From: an uncultured Lachnospiraceae bacterium
GTDB lineage: Bacteria > Bacillota > Clostridia > Lachnospirales > Lachnospiraceae
DNA: 64,000 nucleotides
Assembly: GCA_910577825.1 (NCBI GenBank)
Contig: CAJTOK010000002.1
Location: 62,001-126,000, forward strand
Reading direction: 5' to 3'
Positions 31,591 to 40,848 of this stretch are shown here, in pieces. The translations under genes were made by a program, and so were the position numbers. The notes under the pieces were generated by a model that did not search any database, had not been told where the DNA came from, and saw only the letters and a list, made by a program, of their open reading frames with translations. How positions within the stretch are numbered: the stretch's first letter is position 1; every line of letters starts with the position of its first letter.

Positions 31591-32982
31591 ATGTTAAAAA
31601 TAAAATCCCGTAAAAAAACGGGATTAAATATTATTATTGTTGGCTGTGGAAAGGTCGGGGCTACCCTTACAGAACAACTTTCAAAAGAAAGCCATGATAT
31701 TACACTTATTGACAAAAACTCACAGAAAATACAGCACCTTGCCAATACATATGATGTTATGGGGCTTGCTGGTAATGGCGCAAGTTATAAGGTACAGATG
31801 GAAGCAGGAATTGAAGAGGCAGACCTTTTAATTGCTGTAACTGATTCTGACGAATTAAACCTTTTATGCTGTACTGTTGCCAAGCGTGTAGGCAACTGTG
31901 CTGCGATTGCACGTGTCCGCACTCCTGATTACAGTGAGGAAAGTACTTATTTAAGGGAGAAGCTGGGACTTGCCATGATTATTAATCCTGAGCTTGCCGC
32001 TGCACATGAAGCTGCACGCCTTCTTTACCTGCCTACAGCACTAGAAGTAAATCCTTTTGCACATGGCCGTGTAGAATTAATTAAATTTAAACTTCCAGAA
32101 AATAATATACTGGCAGGCCAGACAATAGTAAACCTTGGCAAAAAAGGTGTTTCACAGAATGTACTGTTCTGTGCAGTAGAACGTGATGGTGAAATAATTA
32201 TCCCTTCCGGCGTGTTTACATTTGCTGCGGGTGATATAGTTTCCTTTGTGTCATCACGCCGTGATGCAAGAAATTTCCTTGCTAAAATTGGCTTTGCCAC
32301 AAAACAGGTTAATAATACAATGATTATCGGTGGCGGCAAGGCTGCATATTACCTGGCTAAACAGCTTCTTTTAATGGGCATTGATGTTAAAATTATAGAA
32401 AACAGCCTTGAACGCTGCGAAGAACTTAACGCACTGCTTCCCAAAGCAATTATTATAAATGGTGACGGGACTAATGAGGAGTTATTAAATGAAGAGGGAA
32501 TACAAAATATAGAATCATTTGTACCCCTTACAGGGATTGATGAAGAAAATATTTTCCTTACACTTTATGCAAGGGAAGTTTCTAATGCAAAAGTTATTAC
32601 AAAAATTAACCGTATTAACTTTAAGAATGTTATCAGCCATCTTGATTTAGGCAGTGTTATATACCCTAAATATATAACTGCCGAAGCAATACTTGCATAT
32701 GTACGGGCAAAAACTGCATCTATAGAAAGCAATGTTGAAACCCTTTACCATATGTTTGATTCACGTGTGGAGGCGCTTGAATTTCTGGTAAAGGATGACC
32801 CTGAAGTAACGAATATCCCTATTATGGATATGAACCTTAAGAAAAACCTGCTGTTATGCTGTATCCAGAGAAACGGGCAGACAATAATACCATCAGGAAC
32901 AGACAGGATAATGCCTGGCGATACTGTTATAATTGTTACTACACATACCGGTTTTGACAATATCCAGGATATTCTGGCATAG
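31591..32982 (+). CDS. trkA: Potassium uptake regulatory subunit TrkA
   Basis: TrkA is the cytoplasmic NAD(H)-binding ring that gates the TrkH potassium channel. The 463 residues contain two RCK modules: the first Rossmann fold begins IIIVGCGKVGATL and VTDSDELNLL, the second begins NTMIIGGGKAAYYLAKQL, each followed by a TrkA-C domain (second ending IIPSGTDRIMPGDTVIIV). I start at the ATG at 31591, which follows AAGAGG; an in-frame ATG at 31474 would translate the structured leader and add an atypical N-terminus. trkH follows after nine bases. Confidence 0.95.
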   Translation: MLKIKSRKKTGLNIIIVGCGKVGATLTEQLSKESHDITLIDKNSQKIQHLANTYDVMGLAGNGASYKVQMEAGIEEADLLIAVTDSDELNLLCCTVAKRVGNCAAIARVRTPDYSEESTYLREKLGLAMIINPELAAAHEAARLLYLPTALEVNPFAHGRVELIKFKLPENNILAGQTIVNLGKKGVSQNVLFCAVERDGEIIIPSGVFTFAAGDIVSFVSSRRDARNFLAKIGFATKQVNNTMIIGGGKAAYYLAKQLLLMGIDVKIIENSLERCEELNALLPKAIIINGDGTNEELLNEEGIQNIESFVPLTGIDEENIFLTLYAREVSNAKVITKINRINFKNVISHLDLGSVIYPKYITAEAILAYVRAKTASIESNVETLYHMFDSRVEALEFLVKDDPEVTNIPIMDMNLKKNLLLCCIQRNGQTIIPSGTDRIMPGDTVIIVTTHTGFDNIQDILA

Positions 32983-32991
32983 GAGGCATCA

Positions 32992-34464
32992 ATGAATAAT
33001 TCTATAATCAGGTATATTTTAGGATATGTACTTAAAATTGAAACCATACTGCTCCTTTTTCCATGTACCGTTGCAGTTATTTATAAAGAAAATGAGGGAG
33101 TTTATTTTTTAATTACTGCATGTATATGCGGAATACTTGGCGTGCTGCTTACTCTTAAAAAGCCGGCAAGTTTTATATTTTATTTAAAAGAAGGAAGTGC
33201 TGCCACTGCATTAAGCTGGATTGTAATAAGCCTGTTTGGTGCTCTGCCTTTCTGGCTTTCTGGTGAAATACCATTATTTACAGATGCACTTTTTGAAACT
33301 GTTTCAGGTTTTACTACAACAGGTGCTTCTATTTTAAATGATGTTGAAGCATTGTCTTACTGCAGTTTATTCTGGCGTAGTTTTACACACTGGATTGGCG
33401 GCATGGGGGTACTTGTTTTCCTGCTTGCAGTTATTCCATTAAGCGGCGGGTCACAGATTAACCTTATGCGTGCAGAAAGCCCGGGGCCTTCTGTTGGAAA
33501 GCTTGTACCCAAAATTAAAACCACTGCACGCCTGTTATATATTATTTATTTTGGCATGACAATACTGCAGATTATATTTATGCTTGCCGGGGGTACAAGT
33601 TTATTTGATACCCTTACAATTACATTTGGTACAGCAGGTACAGGTGGTTTTGGCGTCAAAAATGACAGTATAGGCGGATATTCACCATATATACAATGGG
33701 TTGTGGCAATTTTTATGATTCTGTTCGGGATAAATTTTAATGTTTATTATTTGCTTATTTACCGTAAATGGAGAAAAGCACTAAGCATAGAAGAAGTCCA
33801 CACATATTTTATGATAATAATTATATCAGTTACAATTATTTTCTTAAATATTGCAAAAACTGCCGGCTCTGCAGCAGATGCCCTGCGCCACTCATTTTTC
33901 CAGGTTTCTACATTGATTACCTCGACGGGTTTTTCAACTACTGACTATGACCTGTGGCCGCAGACTGCCAAAACTGTACTTATACTTATTATGTTTATAG
34001 GCGCATGTGCTGGAAGCACTGGCGGGGGGATTAAAGTATCACGTATTATTATTTTGGTAAAATCCATAAAAAAAGAACTGGGTTCTTATATCCATCCAAA
34101 AAGCATACAGAAAATAAAGATGGATGGAAAACCAGTTGAACATGAGATTTTACGTGCAACAAATGTTTACTTTGTTGCATTTACTGTTATATTTGCATTA
34201 TCTGTACTGGCTGTTTCACTTGACAATAAAGATTTTACCTCAAATTTTACCGCAGTTCTTGCAACTATGAATAATATGGGGCCAGGTCTGGCAGAAGCCG
34301 GGCCTGCACAGAATTTTTCAAGCTTTGGTACTTTTTCCAAAATTGTATTAATGTTTGATATGCTTGCAGGCCGCCTGGAACTGTTCCCCTTATTAATACT
34401 TTTCCACCCTGGCATATGGAAGGAGCTATTTACCAGAATAAGAAAGAAACTGCATAAAAAATAA
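32992..34464 (+). CDS. trkH: Potassium uptake membrane protein TrkH
   Basis: TrkH is the ion-conducting subunit, with four M1-P-M2 repeats. The 490-residue hydrophobic protein shows the P-loop regions SGFTTTGASI, GTAGTGGFGV, STLITSTGFSTTDYD and ATMNNMGPGLAE, whose glycines line the selectivity filter, and the HWIGGMGVLVF segment. It ends with a short basic tail. It is cotranscribed with trkA, so regulator and channel are made together, and a terminator follows. Confidence 0.95.
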   Translation: MNNSIIRYILGYVLKIETILLLFPCTVAVIYKENEGVYFLITACICGILGVLLTLKKPASFIFYLKEGSAATALSWIVISLFGALPFWLSGEIPLFTDALFETVSGFTTTGASILNDVEALSYCSLFWRSFTHWIGGMGVLVFLLAVIPLSGGSQINLMRAESPGPSVGKLVPKIKTTARLLYIIYFGMTILQIIFMLAGGTSLFDTLTITFGTAGTGGFGVKNDSIGGYSPYIQWVVAIFMILFGINFNVYYLLIYRKWRKALSIEEVHTYFMIIIISVTIIFLNIAKTAGSAADALRHSFFQVSTLITSTGFSTTDYDLWPQTAKTVLILIMFIGACAGSTGGGIKVSRIIILVKSIKKELGSYIHPKSIQKIKMDGKPVEHEILRATNVYFVAFTVIFALSVLAVSLDNKDFTSNFTAVLATMNNMGPGLAEAGPAQNFSSFGTFSKIVLMFDMLAGRLELFPLLILFHPGIWKELFTRIRKKLHKK

Positions 34465-34470
34465 TAAAAT

Positions 34471-34526
34471 AACTAAACCAGATACCTTGCAGCTTTTGCA
34501 TGGCATCTGGCTTAGTTATATTTTTT
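34471..34526 (+). terminator. Terminator between trkH and the convergent anti-sigma gene
   Basis: AACTAA-CCAGAT-CC pairs with GG-ATCTGG-TTAGTT (one mismatch-containing long stem) and is followed by TTTTTT at 34521-34526. A-rich sequence on the left makes it likely to serve both convergent genes. Confidence 0.85.
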
Positions 34527-34533
34527 ACAGGTT

Positions 34534-35328
34534 TTATTTATTATCCCCAAAAAACCCCAAAAGTTTCTTTACCTGTTCCTTTGTAGCTGTAGCGTCCCCG
34601 TTTTTAATACTTTTTCCATTATTAAAACTCATCTTGAATAATATATTTTCTTCACTAAAATATACTACATCATAATCATAACTATCAGAATCTTTTATAA
34701 AACAGGCATTTTTTCCATTTCCATATTTATATTTTTCTATTCTTTCATCATTAAGTTCACCAAACCCCCAGCTGTCCTGGTTAAATCCTTTAGTGGTATA
34801 CATTCCATTTACATTATATGACGCACCATCGTAGATAATCTGTGCATTTATATGGCCACAGCATTGTTCTGGGACTATCTGGACTGAAATTTCTTTGTAC
34901 TCCACCTTATCTGCACAAGGTAAAACTATATTTGTAACCCTGTTCATATCCTTATAAGAATTAAAATTCTGGTAATAAGAATATGGGGGTTCTGGTTTGC
35001 CATCCAGGCCAGAAACTATTTTTGTACCTGCATCTTTAATAAAACCTTCTATATCCATTGGAACAGCCTTTATTTCCCCAAATTCCATTTTCCCGCCGCC
35101 AGCAGATAATGTAAACCTGCCTATTATGGATTCAGCAAAACTAATTATCTTTTCATGCTGCACTGCCCCGCCAATTATACATATAAAAGCCATTACAGCA
35201 AAAACTGTTTTCCAGGCAGCATAAGGCCTGTATTTCTTTTTAGGAATGCTTTCTATTGCCTTGCTTGTAAGGCCTGGTGTCTTTTTTAATAAATCCATCT
35301 CCTGTTTATAACTTTCTTTAAAATTCAT
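34534..35328 (-). CDS. Probable anti-sigma factor (membrane protein with extracytoplasmic domain)
   Basis: A 264-residue single-pass protein: a cytoplasmic N-terminus of about 40 residues (MDLLKKTPGLTSKAIE), a TM helix (TVFAVMAFICIIGGAV) and an extracytoplasmic domain that ends in KEQVKKLLGFFGDN. The outer domain resembles DUF4367-type sensor modules, but I am not certain. Its start overlaps the ECF sigma gene by 11 bases, which strongly suggests that it binds that sigma factor. The signal is unknown. Confidence 0.75.
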   Translation of the reverse strand: MNFKESYKQEMDLLKKTPGLTSKAIESIPKKKYRPYAAWKTVFAVMAFICIIGGAVQHEKIISFAESIIGRFTLSAGGGKMEFGEIKAVPMDIEGFIKDAGTKIVSGLDGKPEPPYSYYQNFNSYKDMNRVTNIVLPCADKVEYKEISVQIVPEQCCGHINAQIIYDGASYNVNGMYTTKGFNQDSWGFGELNDERIEKYKYGNGKNACFIKDSDSYDYDVVYFSEENILFKMSFNNGKSIKNGDATATKEQVKKLLGFFGDNK

Positions 35329-35869
35329 AATTATCCCCGCCTTTCCCCAATATCTTTCTTAACTTGTCCCTTCCCCTTGATAACCTGCTGGCAACAGTAT
35401 TTTCTTTTATATCTAATATTTGCGCAATTTCTTTTATACTGTATTCCTCATAATAAAACAAATGTAAAACGGCACTGTATTTGCCTGGCAGCTGCTGCAT
35501 ACACTCCGTAAGATAGCCTGCCGCCTGTTCCTCCTTCTCCTCCATCTGCTCTGTAACCATCTGGTTATCAACCGTTACTTTCCGGTACCACGCAGACTTC
35601 CAGAAATCCTTACAACAGTCTATAGTTGCCCTAAGAAGCCATGCTTTTAAATGTTCTTCATTCTCTATCCTTGGCTTCAGGCGCAAAAGTTTAATACAGA
35701 CCTCCTGGTAAATATCATCTGCTTTATCCCTGCTTTTTAACTGGATATATGCTGCACGGTAAATGGTGTCCCCATACTTTTCTAAAATCCTTTCTATTTC
35801 TACATGGCTGTAAATATACGTTTCCCCTCCTTCCACTTTACTGTTCTCTGCATAACTATAAATATACAT
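35318..35869 (-). CDS. ECF-type RNA polymerase sigma factor
   Basis: The 183-residue protein has sigma region 2 (AAYIQLKSRDKADDIYQEVCIKL) and region 4 (LPGKYSAVLHLFYYEEYSIKEIA, then NTVASRLSRGRDKLRK), with no region 3, as in ECF sigmas. It directs transcription of a stress regulon together with the coupled anti-sigma gene. The start is the ATG at 35869, with AAGGGAGG ten bases upstream. Within the next 45 bases a second, similar site plus ACGTATATTTACAGC repeats the first start region, so the gene beginning looks duplicated. Confidence 0.9.
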   Translation of the reverse strand: MYIYSYAENSKVEGGETYIYSHVEIERILEKYGDTIYRAAYIQLKSRDKADDIYQEVCIKLLRLKPRIENEEHLKAWLLRATIDCCKDFWKSAWYRKVTVDNQMVTEQMEEKEEQAAGYLTECMQQLPGKYSAVLHLFYYEEYSIKEIAQILDIKENTVASRLSRGRDKLRKILGKGGDNYEF

Positions 35870-35949
35870 TTCTATCCTGCCTCCCTTCTATACTATATAC
35901 GAAATAAAAGTGCAAAACCTTGCATTATAAATATAATTTTAATTTTTGT

Positions 35950-36000
35950 AAAATAAAAAAGACGGCTCAATGGAAATTAACATTCCACAGAAACGTCTTA
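35950..36000 (-). terminator. Terminator of the DJ-1 family gene
   Basis: On the minus strand AAGACG (35999-35994) and TGTGGAA pair with TTCCATTG and CGTCTT (35964-35959), followed by TTTTATTTT. It ends transcripts from 36-39 kb before the sigma-factor gene. Confidence 0.8.
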
Positions 36001-36031
36001 CTGGCTTATAATTTTTTAATAATGCCACAGA

Positions 36032-36631
36032 TTACATTTTAGGCATAGCTGCATTATAAAATCCAAGTTTATGGAAATTATACCATTCATTTATCTTTTC
36101 ATCTGAAGCCACTTCCAGAACAGATAAAACTTCTTTTGCAAACTCAAGTGCAGCAGTACCATTAGCTGTAATAATATTTTTATCACTAACTGCCTGGTGC
36201 ATAATATAATTTTTCCCGCCTGTATACGAAGTGCCTGCCCATTGTTTTAAATCTTCCAGGCTGTTGCTTGTATGCTTTACATCATTTAATACCCCTGTAG
36301 TTCCAAGAAAAGCAGAAGCATCACAAATGCCTCCCAGAACCTTTCCAGCTTTATAACATTTTTCTACAAGTGTCTTAACCTGTACTGCATCATCATTTCT
36401 CCATGCCATCCCGCCAATTAAAATTAAAGCCTCATAATCTTCCGGGACTGACTGCATATCATAATCAGGTATTACACTAAAACCACCAATAGACTTTACA
36501 CAATCTTTTGTTAATGACACTGTTTTAATTTCATAATTCCCTTTCCCAAGCATATAAATTGCAGATGATAAATAAGCAGCTTCCCAGTCCGCATATTGTT
36601 CTAAAATAACAAATAAAATAGTTTTGTTCAT
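36032..36631 (-). CDS. DJ-1/PfpI-family protein
   Basis: A 199-residue class I glutamine-amidotransferase-like fold. The nucleophile-elbow cysteine is in LGGICDASAFLG, and the N-terminus TILFVILEQYADWEAAYL and the central YEALILIGGMAWRND fit the family. Members act as chaperones, glyoxalase-like enzymes or proteases, and the sequence does not decide between these. It is close to the YajL/ThiJ-like group often called 'glutamine amidotransferase'. It follows the AAA/PD-(D/E)XK gene by 15 bases. Confidence 0.85.
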   Translation of the reverse strand: MNKTILFVILEQYADWEAAYLSSAIYMLGKGNYEIKTVSLTKDCVKSIGGFSVIPDYDMQSVPEDYEALILIGGMAWRNDDAVQVKTLVEKCYKAGKVLGGICDASAFLGTTGVLNDVKHTSNSLEDLKQWAGTSYTGGKNYIMHQAVSDKNIITANGTAALEFAKEVLSVLEVASDEKINEWYNFHKLGFYNAAMPKM

Positions 36632-36646
36632 ATTATTAATCCTTTC

Positions 36647-38359
36647 TTATTTTTCCTGTTCACATATAATTTTACACTTTTTACGGCAGAAAGCAACACC
36701 AGAAATATAAATTGTTTCCATTCCATCTTTCTTTAAAATAGCCGTATAATCATTATCTTTAATCTGCTGTATGGCTTCATTACATGCCTGTACCAGTTTT
36801 TTATCCTGTTCCCCGCTTTTTTCCTTATCCTCTGCATACTTTAATTCAAATACCCAGCCTTTCTTTGCCTTTTCATCCTCCACAAGTATATCAGGGTATC
36901 CTGTACCTGATTCTATATTAGACCTTACATACCATAAATCATTAATGCTTAATGTCTGTAATAAAAAACCATGGTAAAAGTTTTCTTTTATGTCTTTCCT
37001 GTAGTACGTATCCCTTATACTAACCTGGCTGAATAAGAACCAGTTAATTAATTCTTCCATTTTTAAGGCATTGCCTTCTGCCACTGCCATGCAGAACTGT
37101 TCCCACTGTGTACTGCTTTTTACAACTTTTTCTTTATACAGGGGCAAAATCTGCTTTTCATAAATTTTATATACTTCAAGGTTAGGTATAATAAGTGTAT
37201 GGATATCTCCCAGAGGGGCGCAGGCATCTGTTAAATATCCTGTAGTATATAAAATACTCCATAAATTAACCATTTCATTGCTGGTATCATTCAAGTCAGG
37301 ATATGTTAATTCCTGTATTATTTCCTGTTTTATGCTGTCCCCGTGCACAAGGGCTTCTAACTGGCTTTTTGTCCTGCCGGAACCATTCTTTATAATATTT
37401 TTTACTATGCTATTGCCGCTGCTGTTTATCCAGTATGGCTTCATTGCAGCATTTTTATCATCATATAAACTTTTGCACTGGTTTATAATGTCCCACGGGC
37501 AGTAAACTTCTGTGCTGCCGAACCTGTAGCCATTATACCATTTCTTAAAAAGACTATATTTATCACTAAGACCATAGTATTCCAGCATATCTCCCACTTC
37601 TTTATTAGTAAAGCCAAAATACTCTGAAAACTTATTATCAGAAACCGTCCTGACTTCAAAATTATTCAGCCCTGTAAAGATGCTTTCCCTTGAAACCCTC
37701 AGGCACCCTGTTAAAACTGCAAGTTCAAGGTAATCATTAGTTTTAAGGGCTTTGCTAAATAAAAGGCGTATAAATGATACCATATCATCATAATAACCTT
37801 TCTGGTATGCCTTATCTAAAGGTACATCATACTCATCAATTATAATAATAATTTTTCTTCCATAATATTTATATAGCATTTCTGATAATATAACCAGGCT
37901 TTCACTTTGTACATGTTCTGGCAGGTCCCATTCAAAAAAAGGCTTCAGGATTGATTTATCAACTTCAGAAAGCTTATTATCATATAATAAATACTGGTGT
38001 TTCCTCATTAACCTGTTAATAACTGCTGACATACCTTTCAGGGCATCATCATATGTTTTGCCAATTATATCTTTTAAACTAATAGAAATTACAGGAAATT
38101 TTCCCTGGTACTTTCCACATAATTCCTTCTCTTTTGAAATTTCCAGCCCGTCAAAAAGTGAAATATCTGTATCTATCTGGAAAAATGTTTTTAACATATC
38201 CATATTTAAACTTTTACCAAAACGGCGCGGCCTGGTAAACAGTGTTACTGTAGTTCCTGAATTTAATAAATCCCTGATTAAACCTGTTTTATCTACGTAA
38301 TAATAATTATTTTCAATAACTCTTGTAAAAAATTCTACCCCTACAGGTAATTTTTTCAT
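36647..38359 (-). CDS. AAA-ATPase-like protein with C-terminal PD-(D/E)XK nuclease domain
   Basis: The 570-residue protein belongs to a large family expanded in gut Firmicutes and Bacteroidetes. The N-terminus (LPVGVEFFTRVIENNYYYVDKT) leads to a P-loop TRPRRFGKSLNMDML and Walker B region IIIIIDEYDVPL. The C-terminal nuclease-like domain has GYPDILVED and VFELKYAED, supplying the D and E-x-K residues. Its role is unknown; mobile-element or defence functions have been suggested for relatives. The 15- and 3-base gaps to neighbours suggest one operon. Confidence 0.85.
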   Translation of the reverse strand: MKKLPVGVEFFTRVIENNYYYVDKTGLIRDLLNSGTTVTLFTRPRRFGKSLNMDMLKTFFQIDTDISLFDGLEISKEKELCGKYQGKFPVISISLKDIIGKTYDDALKGMSAVINRLMRKHQYLLYDNKLSEVDKSILKPFFEWDLPEHVQSESLVILSEMLYKYYGRKIIIIIDEYDVPLDKAYQKGYYDDMVSFIRLLFSKALKTNDYLELAVLTGCLRVSRESIFTGLNNFEVRTVSDNKFSEYFGFTNKEVGDMLEYYGLSDKYSLFKKWYNGYRFGSTEVYCPWDIINQCKSLYDDKNAAMKPYWINSSGNSIVKNIIKNGSGRTKSQLEALVHGDSIKQEIIQELTYPDLNDTSNEMVNLWSILYTTGYLTDACAPLGDIHTLIIPNLEVYKIYEKQILPLYKEKVVKSSTQWEQFCMAVAEGNALKMEELINWFLFSQVSIRDTYYRKDIKENFYHGFLLQTLSINDLWYVRSNIESGTGYPDILVEDEKAKKGWVFELKYAEDKEKSGEQDKKLVQACNEAIQQIKDNDYTAILKKDGMETIYISGVAFCRKKCKIICEQEK

Positions 38360-38362
38360 TGC

Positions 38363-39154
38363 TTATCTATCCTTTAAATTCTCTCTTAGCCACAATACAG
38401 ATTCTTTTAATGATTCTATTGTTTTCGTTTCAATTACACACCTGCAATTATGTTTTTTTGCAATCCCTATACGTGATTTTAAATCTATTTCCCCTGTCTC
38501 TAATGCCATATGGTCTTTTGGGCCAGCAGAGTCATGTATATGGAAATGTTCCAGCTTATCTTCATGCTGCATAATAAATTCTTCATCTATGTTCTTGCTG
38601 CTGTTACTATGCCCTATATCCCAGGTTAATGCAAATACACTGCTATCAAGAAGCATTTCAATAGCAGTCTTTTCATAATTCTTAAAACCATCTGTATTCT
38701 CTATACAGATTTTTATATTATCTCCGCCAGCAGACTCTTCACACAGGTTTTTAAATTTCTGGAATTTCTTAATATAAATATCAAAATATTCTTCAAATAA
38801 CTGTACTTTCCTGTCTGGCAACGTAAAATGTACACCATGGTTAATGTGCATATTAATAACAGGGACATTTAATAATTTTGCTGCTTTTATTGTTCTTACA
38901 ACCGTTTCCATATACGCATCTGCAATTCTTTTATTAAAATCTGCAATATTCAGGTTCTCATCTAAGTGTATTGTAAAATAAATACCTGCTGTTTCCGCCA
39001 GTTTCCTGAAATAATATGTATTTTCCAGATTTTCTGCCTGGTATCCAGGAAGATTCATATTTAATTCAACAAAACTAAGGCCTGATTCTTTACATAAGGC
39101 AATATTATCATGTATATTTTTATTTTCAATTAATACTGGCATTCCAAAATCCAT
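38363..39154 (-). CDS. Sugar-phosphate isomerase/epimerase-like TIM-barrel protein
   Basis: A 263-residue AP endonuclease 2/xylose-isomerase-like barrel. Metal-binding positions are visible in FVELNMNLPG, NMHINHGVHF, ICIENTDGF, TWDIGHSNSS and EHFHIHDS. I start at the ATG at 39154, where GGAAAGG lies seven bases upstream; a longer frame has no such site. The superfamily covers epimerases, isomerases and endonucleases IV, and the substrate cannot be named. It is three bases upstream of the AAA/nuclease gene. Confidence 0.8.
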   Translation of the reverse strand: MDFGMPVLIENKNIHDNIALCKESGLSFVELNMNLPGYQAENLENTYYFRKLAETAGIYFTIHLDENLNIADFNKRIADAYMETVVRTIKAAKLLNVPVINMHINHGVHFTLPDRKVQLFEEYFDIYIKKFQKFKNLCEESAGGDNIKICIENTDGFKNYEKTAIEMLLDSSVFALTWDIGHSNSSKNIDEEFIMQHEDKLEHFHIHDSAGPKDHMALETGEIDLKSRIGIAKKHNCRCVIETKTIESLKESVLWLRENLKDR

Positions 39155-39278
39155 ATATATTCCTTTCCATTCCTTCTGGAATAAATATTGCTTCATATAG
39201 AAAATTATACAACAAATTGTACTCTTGTGGCAATATTTCTCTTATAATATAATCCATAAAAATCCCCCCTGGACATTT

Positions 39279-40196
39279 TTATAATTTTTTAAGGTAAATA
39301 AAAAATTCTGACCCTCTGCCTGGTTCTGATTTTACTTTTATATAGCCATTTTCCATTGATACAATTTTCCTTGCAAGGTACAGCCCTATTCCTGTGCCTT
39401 CATTCTGTACTGTATCCTGGCTGCGGTAAAACCTTGTAAATATTGCTGCCTGTTCTTCTTCTCCAATTCCAATACCATTATCTTTAACTGCTATTGCAAG
39501 GAATATTTCAAAGCTTTTTACATATACATTTATCTTTCCGCCAGAAGGTGTATATTTTATAGCGTTATCCACAATATTTCCTATGGCTTCCCTTGTCCAC
39601 TTTAAATCATATACTGCTTTTTCATTTGTAGTTTCTATGGACATATGGATATTTTTCTGTTCTGCCCTTCCATTATATGCCTCCTGTATATGCTCTAGTA
39701 ATAATGATACTGGCTGCAAATGTGGATTTACATTAACTATGCCTGTTTCAAGATGTGATATTTTCACAAATAACTGCATAAGAAAGGACAGCCTGCCAGA
39801 CTGGTTTAATATCTGCCTGGCAAGCTTTCTCTGTTCCTCATTATCTAATAACCCTTCCAGAAGCTGTGTATATAATATAATATTTGTAACAGGTGTTTTT
39901 GTCTGGTGGCTTATATCTGATACCATCTTTTGTATTTCTTCCCTCTCACTTTGAAGTTTCTTTTTTGATAAAGCATTTGATAAAAGAAAACGCACAAGTT
40001 TATTTTCAAGCCTTGATACCCTTTTTTCATCATAATGCTTATCTGTGAAATTTCCTGTAAATGCTTCATCAAGCATTTTTTCTATATTATCCAGTATATT
40101 TTTCACATAAAATGCCATTATTGTTATGGCAGTTACAGATATTAATACTGTAATACATGAAAAAACAATAATTATTTTTAGTCCGTCCCTTTCCAT
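39279..40196 (-). CDS. Sensor histidine kinase of ABC module 1
   Basis: A 305-residue kinase with one or two N-terminal TM segments (about 7-30), a short linker and His97 in VSDISHQTKTPVTNI. The ATPase domain has NIVDNAIKYTPSGG, DNGIGI and GTGIGLYLARKI. There is no large extracellular domain, so it probably senses through its membrane part or the transporter. It overlaps its regulator gene by 19 bases and is the last gene of the ATPase-permease-regulator-kinase module. Confidence 0.9.
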   Translation of the reverse strand: MERDGLKIIIVFSCITVLISVTAITIMAFYVKNILDNIEKMLDEAFTGNFTDKHYDEKRVSRLENKLVRFLLSNALSKKKLQSEREEIQKMVSDISHQTKTPVTNIILYTQLLEGLLDNEEQRKLARQILNQSGRLSFLMQLFVKISHLETGIVNVNPHLQPVSLLLEHIQEAYNGRAEQKNIHMSIETTNEKAVYDLKWTREAIGNIVDNAIKYTPSGGKINVYVKSFEIFLAIAVKDNGIGIGEEEQAAIFTRFYRSQDTVQNEGTGIGLYLARKIVSMENGYIKVKSEPGRGSEFFIYLKKL

Positions 40197-40834
40197 CTGT
40201 AACCTATCCCATAAACTGTTTCTATACAGCTGCTTCCAAGTTTTCCCCGGAGCCTTCCAACTGTTACTGTTAAAGTGTTTTCATCCACTGATTCTTCATT
40301 ATCCCAGACTTTCATTATTATACTGTCCCTTTCCAGCACTTTTAATGGATTTTTTACAAAGAGATACAGAAGTTCCTGTTCAGCCCTGCTAAGTTTCACT
40401 TCTGCATTGCCTGCAAAAAACTGGTGTCCGTCAAAGTCAAATAAAAACCTGCCTGACTGGTATCTTTTAAGCCCGTTTTTTCTCCTGGAAACTGCCTTTA
40501 TCCTTGCTTTAAGTACATCAAGGTTAAATGGTTTTGTAATATAGTCATCTGCTCCTGCCCCAAGCCCCCTTATTTCGTCTTTATCAGTATCACATGCCGT
40601 CAGCATAATAACTGGTGTAACAGATTTCTGTTTAAATTCCATGCAGAAGGCTGCACCGTCACCATCAGGCAGGTTTACGTCCAGAATAACCATGTCATAA
40701 CTGCATGAGTTTAATATTTTGCCTGCCTTTTTTAACCTGTGGCATTCTTCTGCAATATAACCTTCTTTTTTAAGTGCCATAACAAGCCCCGCCGCCAGCA
40801 CTGTATCATCTTCAACAATTAAAATCCTGTACAT
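40178..40834 (-). CDS. OmpR-family response regulator of ABC module 1
   Basis: Receiver domain with Asp52 (MVILDVNLPDGDG) and winged-helix domain (LSRAEQELLYLFVKNPLKVLERD, TVTVGRLRGKL). I place the start at 40834 (218 residues), with GGGAG eight bases upstream and the typical MYRILIVEDD opening; the longer frame reads back into the permease gene with no ribosome binding site. It should bind the direct repeats before its own module, which are shared with module 2. Confidence 0.92.
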   Translation of the reverse strand: MYRILIVEDDTVLAAGLVMALKKEGYIAEECHRLKKAGKILNSCSYDMVILDVNLPDGDGAAFCMEFKQKSVTPVIMLTACDTDKDEIRGLGAGADDYITKPFNLDVLKARIKAVSRRKNGLKRYQSGRFLFDFDGHQFFAGNAEVKLSRAEQELLYLFVKNPLKVLERDSIIMKVWDNEESVDENTLTVTVGRLRGKLGSSCIETVYGIGYRWKGTD

Positions 40835-40848
40835 GTTTTCTCCCTGTT

